Source: JBDRMN01 sp043812055 (GTDB taxonomy: Bacteria > Patescibacteriota > Gracilibacteria > JAHISY01). From it: a stretch of DNA of 13,991 nucleotides. The number at the start of each line of letters is the position of its first letter. Position 1 is the stretch's first letter. Shown here piece after piece: positions 1 to 4,975 of the stretch. The notes beneath the pieces were generated by a model that saw only the letters and a program-made list of their open reading frames with translations, ran no database searches and was not told where the DNA came from. Position numbers and translations under genes: made by a program. The DNA lies in the NCBI GenBank assembly GCA_043812055.1, contig JBDRMN010000073.1:1-13991 (forward strand), in the 5' to 3' direction.

Positions 1-63
1 ATGGTAGTAGGCTTCGGAAACGTTGTGGTACCAGTGCCAAATGTCTGTCTCTAGATTAACCAT
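1..63 (-). CDS. N-terminal fragment of an unidentified gene, truncated by the window edge
   Basis: Reading the minus strand from the ATG complementary to 61-63 gives 21 codons without a stop before the left edge: M-V-N-L-E-T-D-I-W-H-W-Y-H-N-V-S-E-A-Y-Y-H. The peptide is aromatic- and His-rich and looks more protein-like than the competing plus-strand frame, which stops at 52-54. A TAGAAT box on the minus strand (71-76) lies 7 bases before the ATG, fitting a leaderless transcript. A hairpin lies just upstream (88-130). The ending Y-Y-H resembles the beginning of Y1 (IS200/REP-associated) transposases, which start Y-H-x-x-F-x-P-K-Y-R, but the diagnostic part is outside the window, so the family is a guess and existence of the gene is only moderately supported. 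Confidence 0.4.
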   Translation of the reverse strand, partial: MVNLETDIWHWYHNVSEAYYH

Positions 64-87
64 GGACTTTATTCTAGCTGGTTCCGC

Positions 88-130
88 CGGCAATTCATCC
101 CTGCGCCAAGAGCGCAGGGAGTTCTTGCCG
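88..130 (+). terminator. Strong interrupted hairpin followed by T6; terminator-like or mobile-element end
   Basis: The inner stem pairs 98-105 with 113-120 (8 bp, 7-base loop). The outer stem pairs 88-93 with 125-130 (6 bp), with a 4x4 internal loop between them. A T6 run follows at 132-137, so on the plus strand it looks like an intrinsic terminator. The only candidate plus-strand upstream gene is a short frame ending at 54. Alternatively it is the 5' leader of the minus-strand gene at 1-63, or a subterminal palindrome of a transposon. Confidence 0.5.
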
Positions 131-152
131 ATTTTTTAAAGGTTTCGATCAT

Positions 153-158
153 TATAAT
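153..158 (+). promoter_or_regulatory. Candidate -10 box TATAAT for the 181-579 gene
   Basis: A consensus TATAAT lies 22 bases before the ATG at 181. No good -35 is found at 16-18 bases upstream. The surrounding ATTATAAT is self-complementary, so the box also reads as TATAAT on the minus strand. Transcription from it would give a leader of about 15 bases. The GGAGAA at 159-164 is too far from the ATG, and partly upstream of the expected transcript start, to act as a ribosome binding site. Confidence 0.45.
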
Positions 159-180
159 GGAGAACTATTAAATCACTCTC

Positions 181-579
181 ATGTCATCCAAAACACCTAG
201 ACTCGGCGAGCCCTTTGCTGCACTGGCAACACTCAGAGAAGAACTACCAGCGGAAGCAGCAACAGAAGCAAGCAAAATAATCCAGAAACTCGGAGCAGAA
301 AGCAACCAGTTGGTGCTGGATCAGTTGCACCGCATAAAAGAAGTTCTAAGCGGATTTCTCAGTTTGCAAGAAGCAACTGTAAAAATCACCAGTATCCTCG
401 ACCAAACTGGTTTTGATAAACACTATGGCACGAGTAATTTAGGTGGCAAAAACGTAGAAGACCTCAGATCATTACATCGTCACGTACGGAAAATTTTGGG
501 TGAATTTTTCACAGACGAAGGGTCTAACATGGGACTACCCAATCGGCTTAGAGACGAATTTGAAAGATTTGAAACCTAG
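181..579 (+). CDS. Hypothetical helical cytoplasmic protein, 132 aa
   Basis: I do not recognise this family. The protein is acidic/basic mixed, has no signal peptide, no membrane segment and no cysteine. Residues 12-80 are dense in Ala, Glu, Leu and Lys and should form long amphipathic helices. Residues 78-95 form a more polar Gly/Asn-containing linker, and 96-132 another helical stretch. The ATG at 181 follows a TATAAT box and there is no Shine-Dalgarno site. The gene converges on the DUF4012 gene, whose stop is 8 bases beyond this stop (579 versus 588). It is supported as a gene by open frame, codon usage similar to its neighbours and promoter position, but no function can be assigned. Confidence 0.6.
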   Translation: MSSKTPRLGEPFAALATLREELPAEAATEASKIIQKLGAESNQLVLDQLHRIKEVLSGFLSLQEATVKITSILDQTGFDKHYGTSNLGGKNVEDLRSLHRHVRKILGEFFTDEGSNMGLPNRLRDEFERFET

Positions 580-587
580 CTCTGAAA

Positions 588-2384
588 TCAGAGTTTACGA
601 TCTGGATCACAGATTCTCCCACCTTCATCCAACCACTGCACCACGGTAACCTTTTTATTTGTGATCATGTTCCCGTGCTGATCGGACAACCCGTCAATCG
701 TTAATTCGTACCATTCGCGACATTCCGGAGTCACGCCACGCAGATCCAGATGCAGGTTTTGGGGTGGTAGGAAGCGAACTTGCAGAATTTCGACTGAATC
801 AAAACGCTTGTTGCGGTAATTCATATCCGCCAGCTCGAAAGTCGCCTTCCTCACACTCTCCCGACCAAGCGCTTCGTTGAAACGCAAATCAATCGTTTTG
901 AGCCCCGGTCCGATGAATTCCTGCCAGGCCAGTCGCGGTGGAGTAGTGTCAGGAATAATTTTAAGTTCAAGCTCCTTATCTCCATCTAGCAAGGTTTGGT
1001 ACACCACTAAATTCTCTTTGACGTCTAACCCCGTTCTTCCCTGCCTGTCCGCCGACTTGTCCTCCGTAGCCTTAGCGAAGGGGGAAGCCTCGGCAAAGGC
1101 GGATTCCCTGTTCCCTGGAACCTGAAACAAATATCCAGTTGGAAGTTTCAGACTAACCCTCACAAAATCATTCCCGCTCCCCGGCTGCTTAACAAGCTTT
1201 AGCCGATAAGTATCGTCCCTGACGACCGTGCTCGGCAAGACATATTTCAGATCAATTTCCCGCTCCTCTCCCGGATTCATGTTGATCACCCTGCCCCACA
1301 CTTGCCGGAAGCCATCGTCAAATGTCTGATTAACTTTCCCGGAAATTTTTTGCGTACCAAGCGGTGTGAAAATCCGCCAGTAACTCTTGTAATACCCTGA
1401 GATCGGCTCCGCCGTGTCTCCACGGTGAGCGAGTTGGACTTTTAGATTTGCCGTTGCCACCAAACCTTCTTCCGGGTCTTCAGAGAAATCCACGTCGTAA
1501 AAAGTGTCTCGTGTGATATAACGTGACGACTTCATGCCACCGTAATTCCCTTCGTTAACTGCCAGTAAATCTGAATTACTGACAGACGGTAACGCGCCGT
1601 CCCAAGCTTTTTCCCGGACCCGTGACTGCAATTTGTCATCCCGGAAGTACAGCAAGCTATGCTTGGAGTCGAGGCTGCCGATCACACTTCGCGTGACATC
1701 CGAGTAATTCCAGGGCGCCAGGATCGCTTTTCTGATAACACTTTTTGCGATATCCGTGAGAAAGTTTTTACGGTTTTGCAATTCCTCTGGATTGTGCAGA
1801 TCCACGTCCTGGATTTCCTGTTCAATCATCGCGAATAGCCCCGCCTCACCGATCTCCATTCCGGTAGCCTTGACGAGATCTTCGAAGGCTGTAAAGTCCA
1901 CTGCAATCACTCCGTCGAATTCCGCTTCCGGATAACCGAGTCGGTACAGGCGAATCAGCTCTTCCGCGGTAGCTGGAAAATCCGGCTGAAAATTCCCATC
2001 GCGAAAACCATGCCCCGGGAAGAAAGGCCCACCGATTAGCTCCGCAATGGTCGGATCCGGATTTTCCGTCCCCGGCTGAATCAACTTCTCATCGTAAACA
2101 TTGCCAAAAGTGATCGAGGGAATCCCGAAACGAAACTTGAGTGTCGCGTACGCAGTGATGAATCCACCCGTGGGCCGCCGCTCCGCGTCATTCTGAAAAA
2201 TCACGAGGTAACTCTGCCCGCCGGGCCAGCCCGTCAGCCTCCGCAAACCTAATTCGTTCAGTTCTCCCAGAGAGCCAACCGTGAATATCAGAAAAATAAC
2301 CGCCAGCACAGCGACAGCAATCAGGGCATTTTTCCAGTTTGATCTTTTTTTGCGGAAGTGGTTGAGCAGATTCGGAAGGTACAT
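588..2384 (-). CDS. DUF4012-domain single-pass membrane protein, 598 aa
   Basis: This looks like a surface-exposed protein of the DUF4012 family, which is common in Patescibacteria and some Gram-positives; its function is not established. Residues 1-18 are basic and cytoplasmic, 19-39 form one hydrophobic anchor, and the rest should lie outside. The family hallmark Y-L-V-I-F-Q-N-D-A-E-R-R-P-T-G-G-F-I is at residues 59-76. A proline/glycine-rich F-x-P-G-H-G-F-R-D-G-N-F-x-P-D-F-P segment (121-137) is the second typical DUF4012 motif. Residues 480-590 resemble an extra C-terminal beta domain (inference). Residues about 425-450 are odd: they are encoded by a repeat element (1035-1112) and contain F-A-K-A-T-E-D-K, a peptide type I associate with translated Patescibacteria repeats. 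The start at 2384 is 9 bases downstream of a TAAAAT box, suggesting a leaderless mRNA. It is divergent from ridA, with the spacer holding a palindrome and direct repeats. Confidence 0.85.
   Translation of the reverse strand: MYLPNLLNHFRKKRSNWKNALIAVAVLAVIFLIFTVGSLGELNELGLRRLTGWPGGQSYLVIFQNDAERRPTGGFITAYATLKFRFGIPSITFGNVYDEKLIQPGTENPDPTIAELIGGPFFPGHGFRDGNFQPDFPATAEELIRLYRLGYPEAEFDGVIAVDFTAFEDLVKATGMEIGEAGLFAMIEQEIQDVDLHNPEELQNRKNFLTDIAKSVIRKAILAPWNYSDVTRSVIGSLDSKHSLLYFRDDKLQSRVREKAWDGALPSVSNSDLLAVNEGNYGGMKSSRYITRDTFYDVDFSEDPEEGLVATANLKVQLAHRGDTAEPISGYYKSYWRIFTPLGTQKISGKVNQTFDDGFRQVWGRVINMNPGEEREIDLKYVLPSTVVRDDTYRLKLVKQPGSGNDFVRVSLKLPTGYLFQVPGNRESAFAEASPFAKATEDKSADRQGRTGLDVKENLVVYQTLLDGDKELELKIIPDTTPPRLAWQEFIGPGLKTIDLRFNEALGRESVRKATFELADMNYRNKRFDSVEILQVRFLPPQNLHLDLRGVTPECREWYELTIDGLSDQHGNMITNKKVTVVQWLDEGGRICDPDRKL
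1045..1115. repeat. In-frame repeat element inside the DUF4012 gene
   Basis: This stretch is rich in overlapping inverted and direct oligomers (GTCCGCC/GGCGGA, CCTTCGC/GCGAAGG, repeated CCTCGG/CTCCG types). It encodes residues 425-450, a Ser/Ala/Lys/Asp segment unlike the flanking beta-rich sequence. The length keeps the reading frame open. The interpretation as an inserted element comes from its composition and its similarity to the palindrome at 11097-11134; no empty-site comparison is possible here. Confidence 0.6.
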
Positions 2385-2393
2385 TTCTAAAAG

Positions 2394-2399
2394 ATTTTA
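2394..2399 (-). promoter_or_regulatory. -10-like TAAAAT box at leaderless distance from the DUF4012 start
   Basis: On the minus strand TAAAAT sits in the context GCTAAAATC, and the start codon is 9 bases further. No convincing -35 is seen at 17 bases. The same GCTAAAATC context recurs before purM (4962-4970) and upstream of argH (6050-6058). Confidence 0.4.
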
Positions 2400-2406
2400 G
2401 CAAAAT

Positions 2407-2465
2407 CCTGTATTCTGTATCCTGTCACGTCGTTCGCGAACGACATGACCTGTATTCTGTATCCT
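2407..2465. repeat. Palindrome framed by a 17-bp direct repeat, between DUF4012 gene and ridA
   Basis: CCTGTATTCTGTATCCT occurs identically at 2407-2423 and 2449-2465. Between them is a perfect 16-bp palindrome GTCGTTCGCGAACGAC (2429-2444), extended by GTCA/TGAC after one mismatch. The direct repeat is itself built from alternating TGTATTC and TGTATCC units. The second copy ends 6 bases before the ridA ATG. Confidence 0.85.
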
Positions 2466-2471
2466 CCCAAA

Positions 2472-2843
2472 ATGCAATCCATCCAAACAGACCAAGCCCC
2501 GACCAGTATCGGCCCCTACTCTCAAGCAGTCGTTGAAAACGGTTTCGTGTTTTGCTCCGGCCAAATCGCGCTCCAGCAAAACGGTGAATTCCTCGATGGG
2601 ACAGTCGCTGAACAGAGCAAACAAGTGCTGGAAAACTTGAAGAATGTTTTGGTAGCAGCCAATTCCGGACTCGAGAAAGTCGTGAAGACTACGATCTTTT
2701 TAACCGACATCAATGATTTTACTGATGTGAACACTGTTTACGCCGAATTCTTTGGTGATCACAAACCCGCCCGCGCCACCGTGGCCGTGAAGGAATTACC
2801 CAAAAACGCCAAAGTCGAAATCGAAGCTATCGCTACAATATAA
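2472..2843 (+). CDS. ridA: RidA/YjgF/YER057c/UK114 family enamine/imine deaminase
   Basis: RidA hydrolyses reactive enamine/imine intermediates (for example 2-aminoacrylate from PLP enzymes) to ketoacids plus ammonia; it works as a cytosolic homotrimer. The 123-residue protein has the expected family length. The I-G-P-Y-S-Q-A-V motif is at residues 12-19 and F-C-S-G-Q-I-A-L at 26-33. The C-terminal active-site segment P-A-R-A-T-V-A-V (about 99-106) holds the Arg that binds substrate carboxylate, and E-I-E-A-I-A near the end closes the beta sheet. I chose the ATG at 2472 because the family begins a few residues before T-D-Q-A-P; a start at 2445 would add nine residues encoded by the upstream direct repeat. 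There is no Shine-Dalgarno site. It is convergent with the methyltransferase gene (stop 2858). Confidence 0.93.
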   Translation: MQSIQTDQAPTSIGPYSQAVVENGFVFCSGQIALQQNGEFLDGTVAEQSKQVLENLKNVLVAANSGLEKVVKTTIFLTDINDFTDVNTVYAEFFGDHKPARATVAVKELPKNAKVEIEAIATI

Positions 2844-2857
2844 CAATCTAAAAATTG

Positions 2858-4132
2858 TCACCCCGGCCCGCGAGCCGGGGTCCAGAAATAATTCCCGCGC
2901 AAGCGGGAATCCAGACAAGGTTTGATATTTGAAATTTGGATTTTATTTGAAATTTGGGATTTGAAATTCCCAAACACAACAATTTCTCTTCCCACAGTTT
3001 GCTGCGGTCGTGAATAAACAAGCCTTTCCTGACCTTGTTTCCTCCACCCCAGCTTCTCTACTGCCGGAATAATCACATCCGAGCTAAAGAATTTACCCCG
3101 CCCCTGCTCACAGTAAACCGGGAAAGTGATTACCACTCGCGAACAATTCAGCCAAGCAAAAAATTGGGTGTAGAGCCGCCTGAGATCGTTAAAAATTTTC
3201 ACTCGAACTTTTTCTTCTGGAATAGTCTTTCGCGGTGGACCTAAGTCACCTTCCGTGACAACAATATCGAATTCCTGTCCCCGCGAAAGCGGGGATCGCG
3301 TCGCGTCATGTAAAAATACCTCACCTTTCAAATTCAGTGCTTCCAAATTGCGCTTACTAAATTCCACCATCCGAGCATCGATGTCACTGCCGAGAACCTG
3401 GTAACCCAGTAAAGCTGCCTCGACCAAAATAGTCCCCGTCCCGCAAAAGGGATCGTAAACAGTTAGCAGTTTCGAGTTTGCAGTTTGCAGCTTGGAGTTT
3501 TTCTCAAAATTTCTGCTAACTGCCAACTGGTCACTGCAAACTAAATTCACCATTATCTGTGCTAGTTTCGGCGGCAGCATCCCGACTCGCGCATCCCGCG
3601 CAGGCTTCTCGTAATCCCGCGCCTTGTAGCTTTCGAACGGTTGTACTGCCGTAAGTTCAGCAAAGCAGAAATTTTTTCCAGCTTGCCCAGCTAAAATCTC
3701 AACTCCTTTCTTTTTCACAACTTCGAACTCGCTTTGCGCAGAACTTAGATTCGTAAAATTTTTATTTACAAAACGCGCCGAAATTCCCTCTGCCTTCAAA
3801 AACTTCTTCGCTCCAACCAATAAAGTTTTGAGAGTCTGATTATTCTCCGGATAAACAGAAATTCCGAAAATCTGCTTACTTTTCTTTCCTGAGAATTTTT
3901 CTTCAAGAAATTCATAAACTCTTTTAAAGTTTTGCGTTCTGAATTCTAAGTTTTGAGCTACCTTCCCAGTTTTTACTATCCCTCCAATACGTCTCAAATC
4001 TATTTTTTTTGGCAAATTTTCCACCACCACAAAGCTTTTATCCTTAACCACAAAGTTAATGTTAGGGAAAGTCGCGTTGAGCTCAGCGATTGAAATTTCC
4101 GGATGCCGTCCTAAAATGAGAAGCTCCTGCAT
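2858..4132 (-). CDS. TRM11-like SAM-dependent RNA methyltransferase with repeat-derived tail, 424 aa
   Basis: The likely role is N2-methylation of guanosine in tRNA (TRM11/Trm-G10 type). The N-terminus (residues 1-25, L-I-L-G-R-H-P-E-I-S-I-A-E-L) matches the start of that family. Residues 171-197 hold the conserved A-R-D-Y-E-K-P-A-R-D-A-R-V-G-M-L-P-P-K. SAM motif I D-P-F-C-G-T-G-T-I-L is at 227-236, and S-D-I-D (249-252) is the acidic ribose-binding position. T-E-G-D-L-G-P-P (293-300) replaces the usual D-P-P-Y motif IV, as I recall for this subfamily. The family's conserved end G-R-E-I-V-V-F is at 381-387; residues 389-424 beyond it are encoded entirely by repeats (2861-2970), and the stop codon lies at the outer edge of a palindrome. 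Internal segments 212-224 and about 278-286 are also repeat-encoded. The start is 4 bases from the divergent gene at 4137. Confidence 0.82.
   Translation of the reverse strand: MQELLILGRHPEISIAELNATFPNINFVVKDKSFVVVENLPKKIDLRRIGGIVKTGKVAQNLEFRTQNFKRVYEFLEEKFSGKKSKQIFGISVYPENNQTLKTLLVGAKKFLKAEGISARFVNKNFTNLSSAQSEFEVVKKKGVEILAGQAGKNFCFAELTAVQPFESYKARDYEKPARDARVGMLPPKLAQIMVNLVCSDQLAVSRNFEKNSKLQTANSKLLTVYDPFCGTGTILVEAALLGYQVLGSDIDARMVEFSKRNLEALNLKGEVFLHDATRSPLSRGQEFDIVVTEGDLGPPRKTIPEEKVRVKIFNDLRRLYTQFFAWLNCSRVVITFPVYCEQGRGKFFSSDVIIPAVEKLGWRKQGQERLVYSRPQQTVGREIVVFGNFKSQISNKIQISNIKPCLDSRLRGNYFWTPARGPG
2861..2910. repeat. Pair of REP-like hairpins forming the 3' end of the methyltransferase gene
   Basis: Hairpin 1: CCCCGGC (2861-2867) pairs with GCCGGGG (2874-2880). 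Hairpin 2: ATTCCCGC (2891-2898) pairs with GCGGGAAT (2903-2910) around a GCAA tetraloop. Each is followed by TCCAGA, so they look like two members of one REP family. Read on the minus strand in frame they encode L-D-S-R-L-R-G-N and W-T-P-A-R-G-P-G, peptides typical of translated bacterial palindromes. Confidence 0.9.
2921..2970. repeat. AT-rich quasi-repeat (ATTTGAAATTTG type) within the methyltransferase 3' end
   Basis: Imperfect repetitions of TTTGAAATTTGG/ATTTGAAATT encode the tail residues S-Q-I-S-N-K-I-Q-I-S-N-I on the minus strand. The same ATTTGAAATTTG vocabulary reappears before infB at 11363-11420. Confidence 0.8.
3278..3295. repeat. REP-like hairpin inside the methyltransferase coding region
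   Basis: TCCCCGC (3278-3284) pairs with GCGGGGA (3289-3295) around a GAAA tetraloop. It encodes R-S-P-L-S-R-G-Q (residues 279-286) between the conserved L-H-D-A-T and F-D-I-V-V-T-E-G segments, where the family normally has only a short loop. It resembles the hairpins at 2861-2910. Confidence 0.8.
3461..3500. repeat. Quasi-tandem 7-10 bp repeat inside the methyltransferase gene
   Basis: Units of the type CAGTTTGCAG and GAGTTTG recur four times in 40 bases. On the minus strand this gives N-S-K-L-Q-T-A-N-S-K-L-L-T (residues 212-224), directly before SAM motif I. The peptide is internally repetitive, consistent with DNA repeat expansion rather than protein selection. Confidence 0.75.
4090..4117 (+). 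promoter_or_regulatory. Sigma70-like promoter for the 4137 gene, inside the methyltransferase 5' end
   Basis: TTGAAA (4090-4095) and TAAAAT (4112-4117) are separated by 16 bases. Transcription would begin near 4124, giving a leader of about 13 bases. The whole promoter lies within the first 15 codons of the divergent methyltransferase gene. Confidence 0.6.
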
Positions 4133-4136
4133 TTTT

Positions 4137-4421
4137 ATGAAACAAAGGATTTTACTGGATATCGGAATCGCCTTGGCAATCGCCCTGGCTTTCGCCGGTG
4201 GCTGGCTTGCGGCGAATTACTACGCTGCGACCAATCCACCCGGTTTCGAGATTTTAGACGATTACGCGGCCGAAATCCCGCTGATCCGATTGGAGAGTTT
4301 CAACGGAAGAATCCTCAAGGGTAGTTACGAGGGTGTTCAGCCGAGATTTTTGCTGGGGGAGAAAGAGGAGCTCGTAGTTCCAGAAAAGGGGAAAATTGAG
4401 TTGAATTTGGGCAATTTATGA
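4137..4421 (+). CDS. Small membrane-anchored hypothetical protein, 94 aa
   Basis: The family is not recognised. Residues 5-27 form one hydrophobic helix beginning right after the basic M-K-Q-R, so the protein is probably an N-terminally anchored single-pass membrane protein with residues 28-94 outside. The soluble part is short and has an N-P-P-G-F-E motif and a beta-like tail ending K-G-K-I-E-L-N-L-G-N-L. I prefer the ATG at 4137. The longer frame starting at 4059 would add 26 residues antisense to the conserved N-terminus of the methyltransferase and would bypass the promoter at 4090-4117. The 3' end overlaps the -35 box of the downstream toxin-antitoxin promoter. Confidence 0.6.
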   Translation: MKQRILLDIGIALAIALAFAGGWLAANYYAATNPPGFEILDDYAAEIPLIRLESFNGRILKGSYEGVQPRFLLGEKEELVVPEKGKIELNLGNL

Positions 4422-4429
4422 TCTATAAT
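4401..4429 (+). promoter_or_regulatory. Promoter of the toxin-antitoxin pair
   Basis: TTGAAT (4401-4406), a 17-base spacer and TATAAT (4424-4429) form a near-consensus sigma70-type promoter. The -35 lies in the last codons of the preceding gene. Expected transcription start is near 4436, 23 bases before the antitoxin ATG. Confidence 0.75.
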
Positions 4430-4436
4430 AAATTCG

Positions 4437-4459
4437 TAATTTCCTAATTTCATAAATTA
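4437..4459. promoter_or_regulatory. Possible AbrB-type operator: TAATTT repeats and inverted repeat
   Basis: TAATTT occurs at 4437-4442 and 4445-4450, and the second copy is mirrored by AAATTA at 4454-4459 (6-3-6 inverted repeat reaching the start codon). AbrB-type antitoxins commonly autorepress by binding AT-rich inverted repeats next to their promoter, so this is a reasonable operator; binding is inferred. Confidence 0.4.
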
Positions 4460-4737
4460 TGAAAACTACAATTATCAAACAGTTCGGGAGTGGCCAAATC
4501 ACCATTCCGAAAAAATGGCGGGATGAAAGCAAGGCTTCTGCTTATCGGGCAAGTAAAAATGGTACAAAAATTATTCTCTCCCCAATTAAAGAAAATGATG
4601 ATGAAGTAGAGTTCTACGAAGATAAAAATGGGTTTGGTTTAATTTTCAAAAAGGGAATCTCTCCTGAAGTTCTTCTCAAAAAATTTAGGGCTGCTGAAGC
4701 ACTACTGAAGAAAAAGAGGGATGCAAAAGTGGCTTAA
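4459..4737 (+). CDS. AbrB/SpoVT-type antitoxin, 92 aa
   Basis: Residues 1-42 form a swapped-hairpin SpoVT-AbrB DNA-binding domain: K-Q-F-G-S-G-Q-I-T-I-P-K-K-W-R (7-21) is the family signature (x-x-G-Q-I-T-I-P-K). The C-terminal part (65-92) is a basic amphipathic helix that would wrap the toxin. The gene overlaps the downstream toxin gene by 17 bases in a different frame, the usual type II toxin-antitoxin layout. Expected roles are neutralising the RelE-like partner and repressing the operon from the promoter at 4401-4429. There is no Shine-Dalgarno site before the ATG. Confidence 0.85.
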   Translation: MKTTIIKQFGSGQITIPKKWRDESKASAYRASKNGTKIILSPIKENDDEVEFYEDKNGFGLIFKKGISPEVLLKKFRAAEALLKKKRDAKVA

Positions 4738-4966
4738 GTTCGCATCCCGACTGTCACCCACTTTACGCAGAAAAGTGGATGAAACAGTTACCCTCATTTT
4801 ACTCAATCAGTTAGAAAATTTAGACGTGAAGCGCCTGCAAGGAGCAGAAAAATCTTTTCGAGTAAGAGTAGGTAAGATTAGAATCATTTTTGAAAGTATC
4901 GGCAGCAAAAATATCATTCTCGACATTGGCTTTCGTGATAGCAAAACTTATAAAAAATTCCGCTAA
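4721..4966 (+). CDS. RelE/ParE-superfamily toxin, 81 aa
   Basis: This is a compact toxin of the RelE fold, which typically cleaves mRNA in the ribosome. Recognisable elements in order are an N-terminal helix pair (4-30), L-D-V-K-R-L-Q-G (34-41), the core strand F-R-V-R-V-G-K-I-R-I-I-F-E (46-58) and the closing strand I-L-D-I-G-F-R-D (66-73) with a basic tail. The Arg/Lys pattern in the core strands is typical of RelE; I cannot decide between RelE (RNase) and ParE (gyrase) activity from sequence alone. The start ATG overlaps the antitoxin's last six codons. The stop codon TAA is part of a TAAAAT box that precedes purM. Confidence 0.83.
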   Translation: MQKWLKFASRLSPTLRRKVDETVTLILLNQLENLDVKRLQGAEKSFRVRVGKIRIIFESIGSKNIILDIGFRDSKTYKKFR

Positions 4967-4969
4967 AAT
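4964..4969 (+). promoter_or_regulatory. -10-like TAAAAT overlapping the toxin stop codon, at leaderless distance from purM
   Basis: TAAAAT (context CGCTAAAATCC) ends 6 bases before the GTG start of purM, so transcription from it would begin at or next to the start codon. The first three bases are the toxin's TAA stop. No good -35 is visible 16-18 bases upstream, so read-through from the toxin-antitoxin promoter is an alternative. Confidence 0.45.
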
Positions 4970-4975
4970 CCTTAC

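Noticed and set aside
2445..2471. N-terminal extension of RidA
   Set aside because: These nine codons lie largely in the direct repeat and are absent from the usual RidA start; the ATG at 2472 gives the normal length.
4059..4136. Longer start of the small membrane protein
   Set aside because: It would be antisense to the conserved start of the methyltransferase and upstream of the promoter at 4090-4117.
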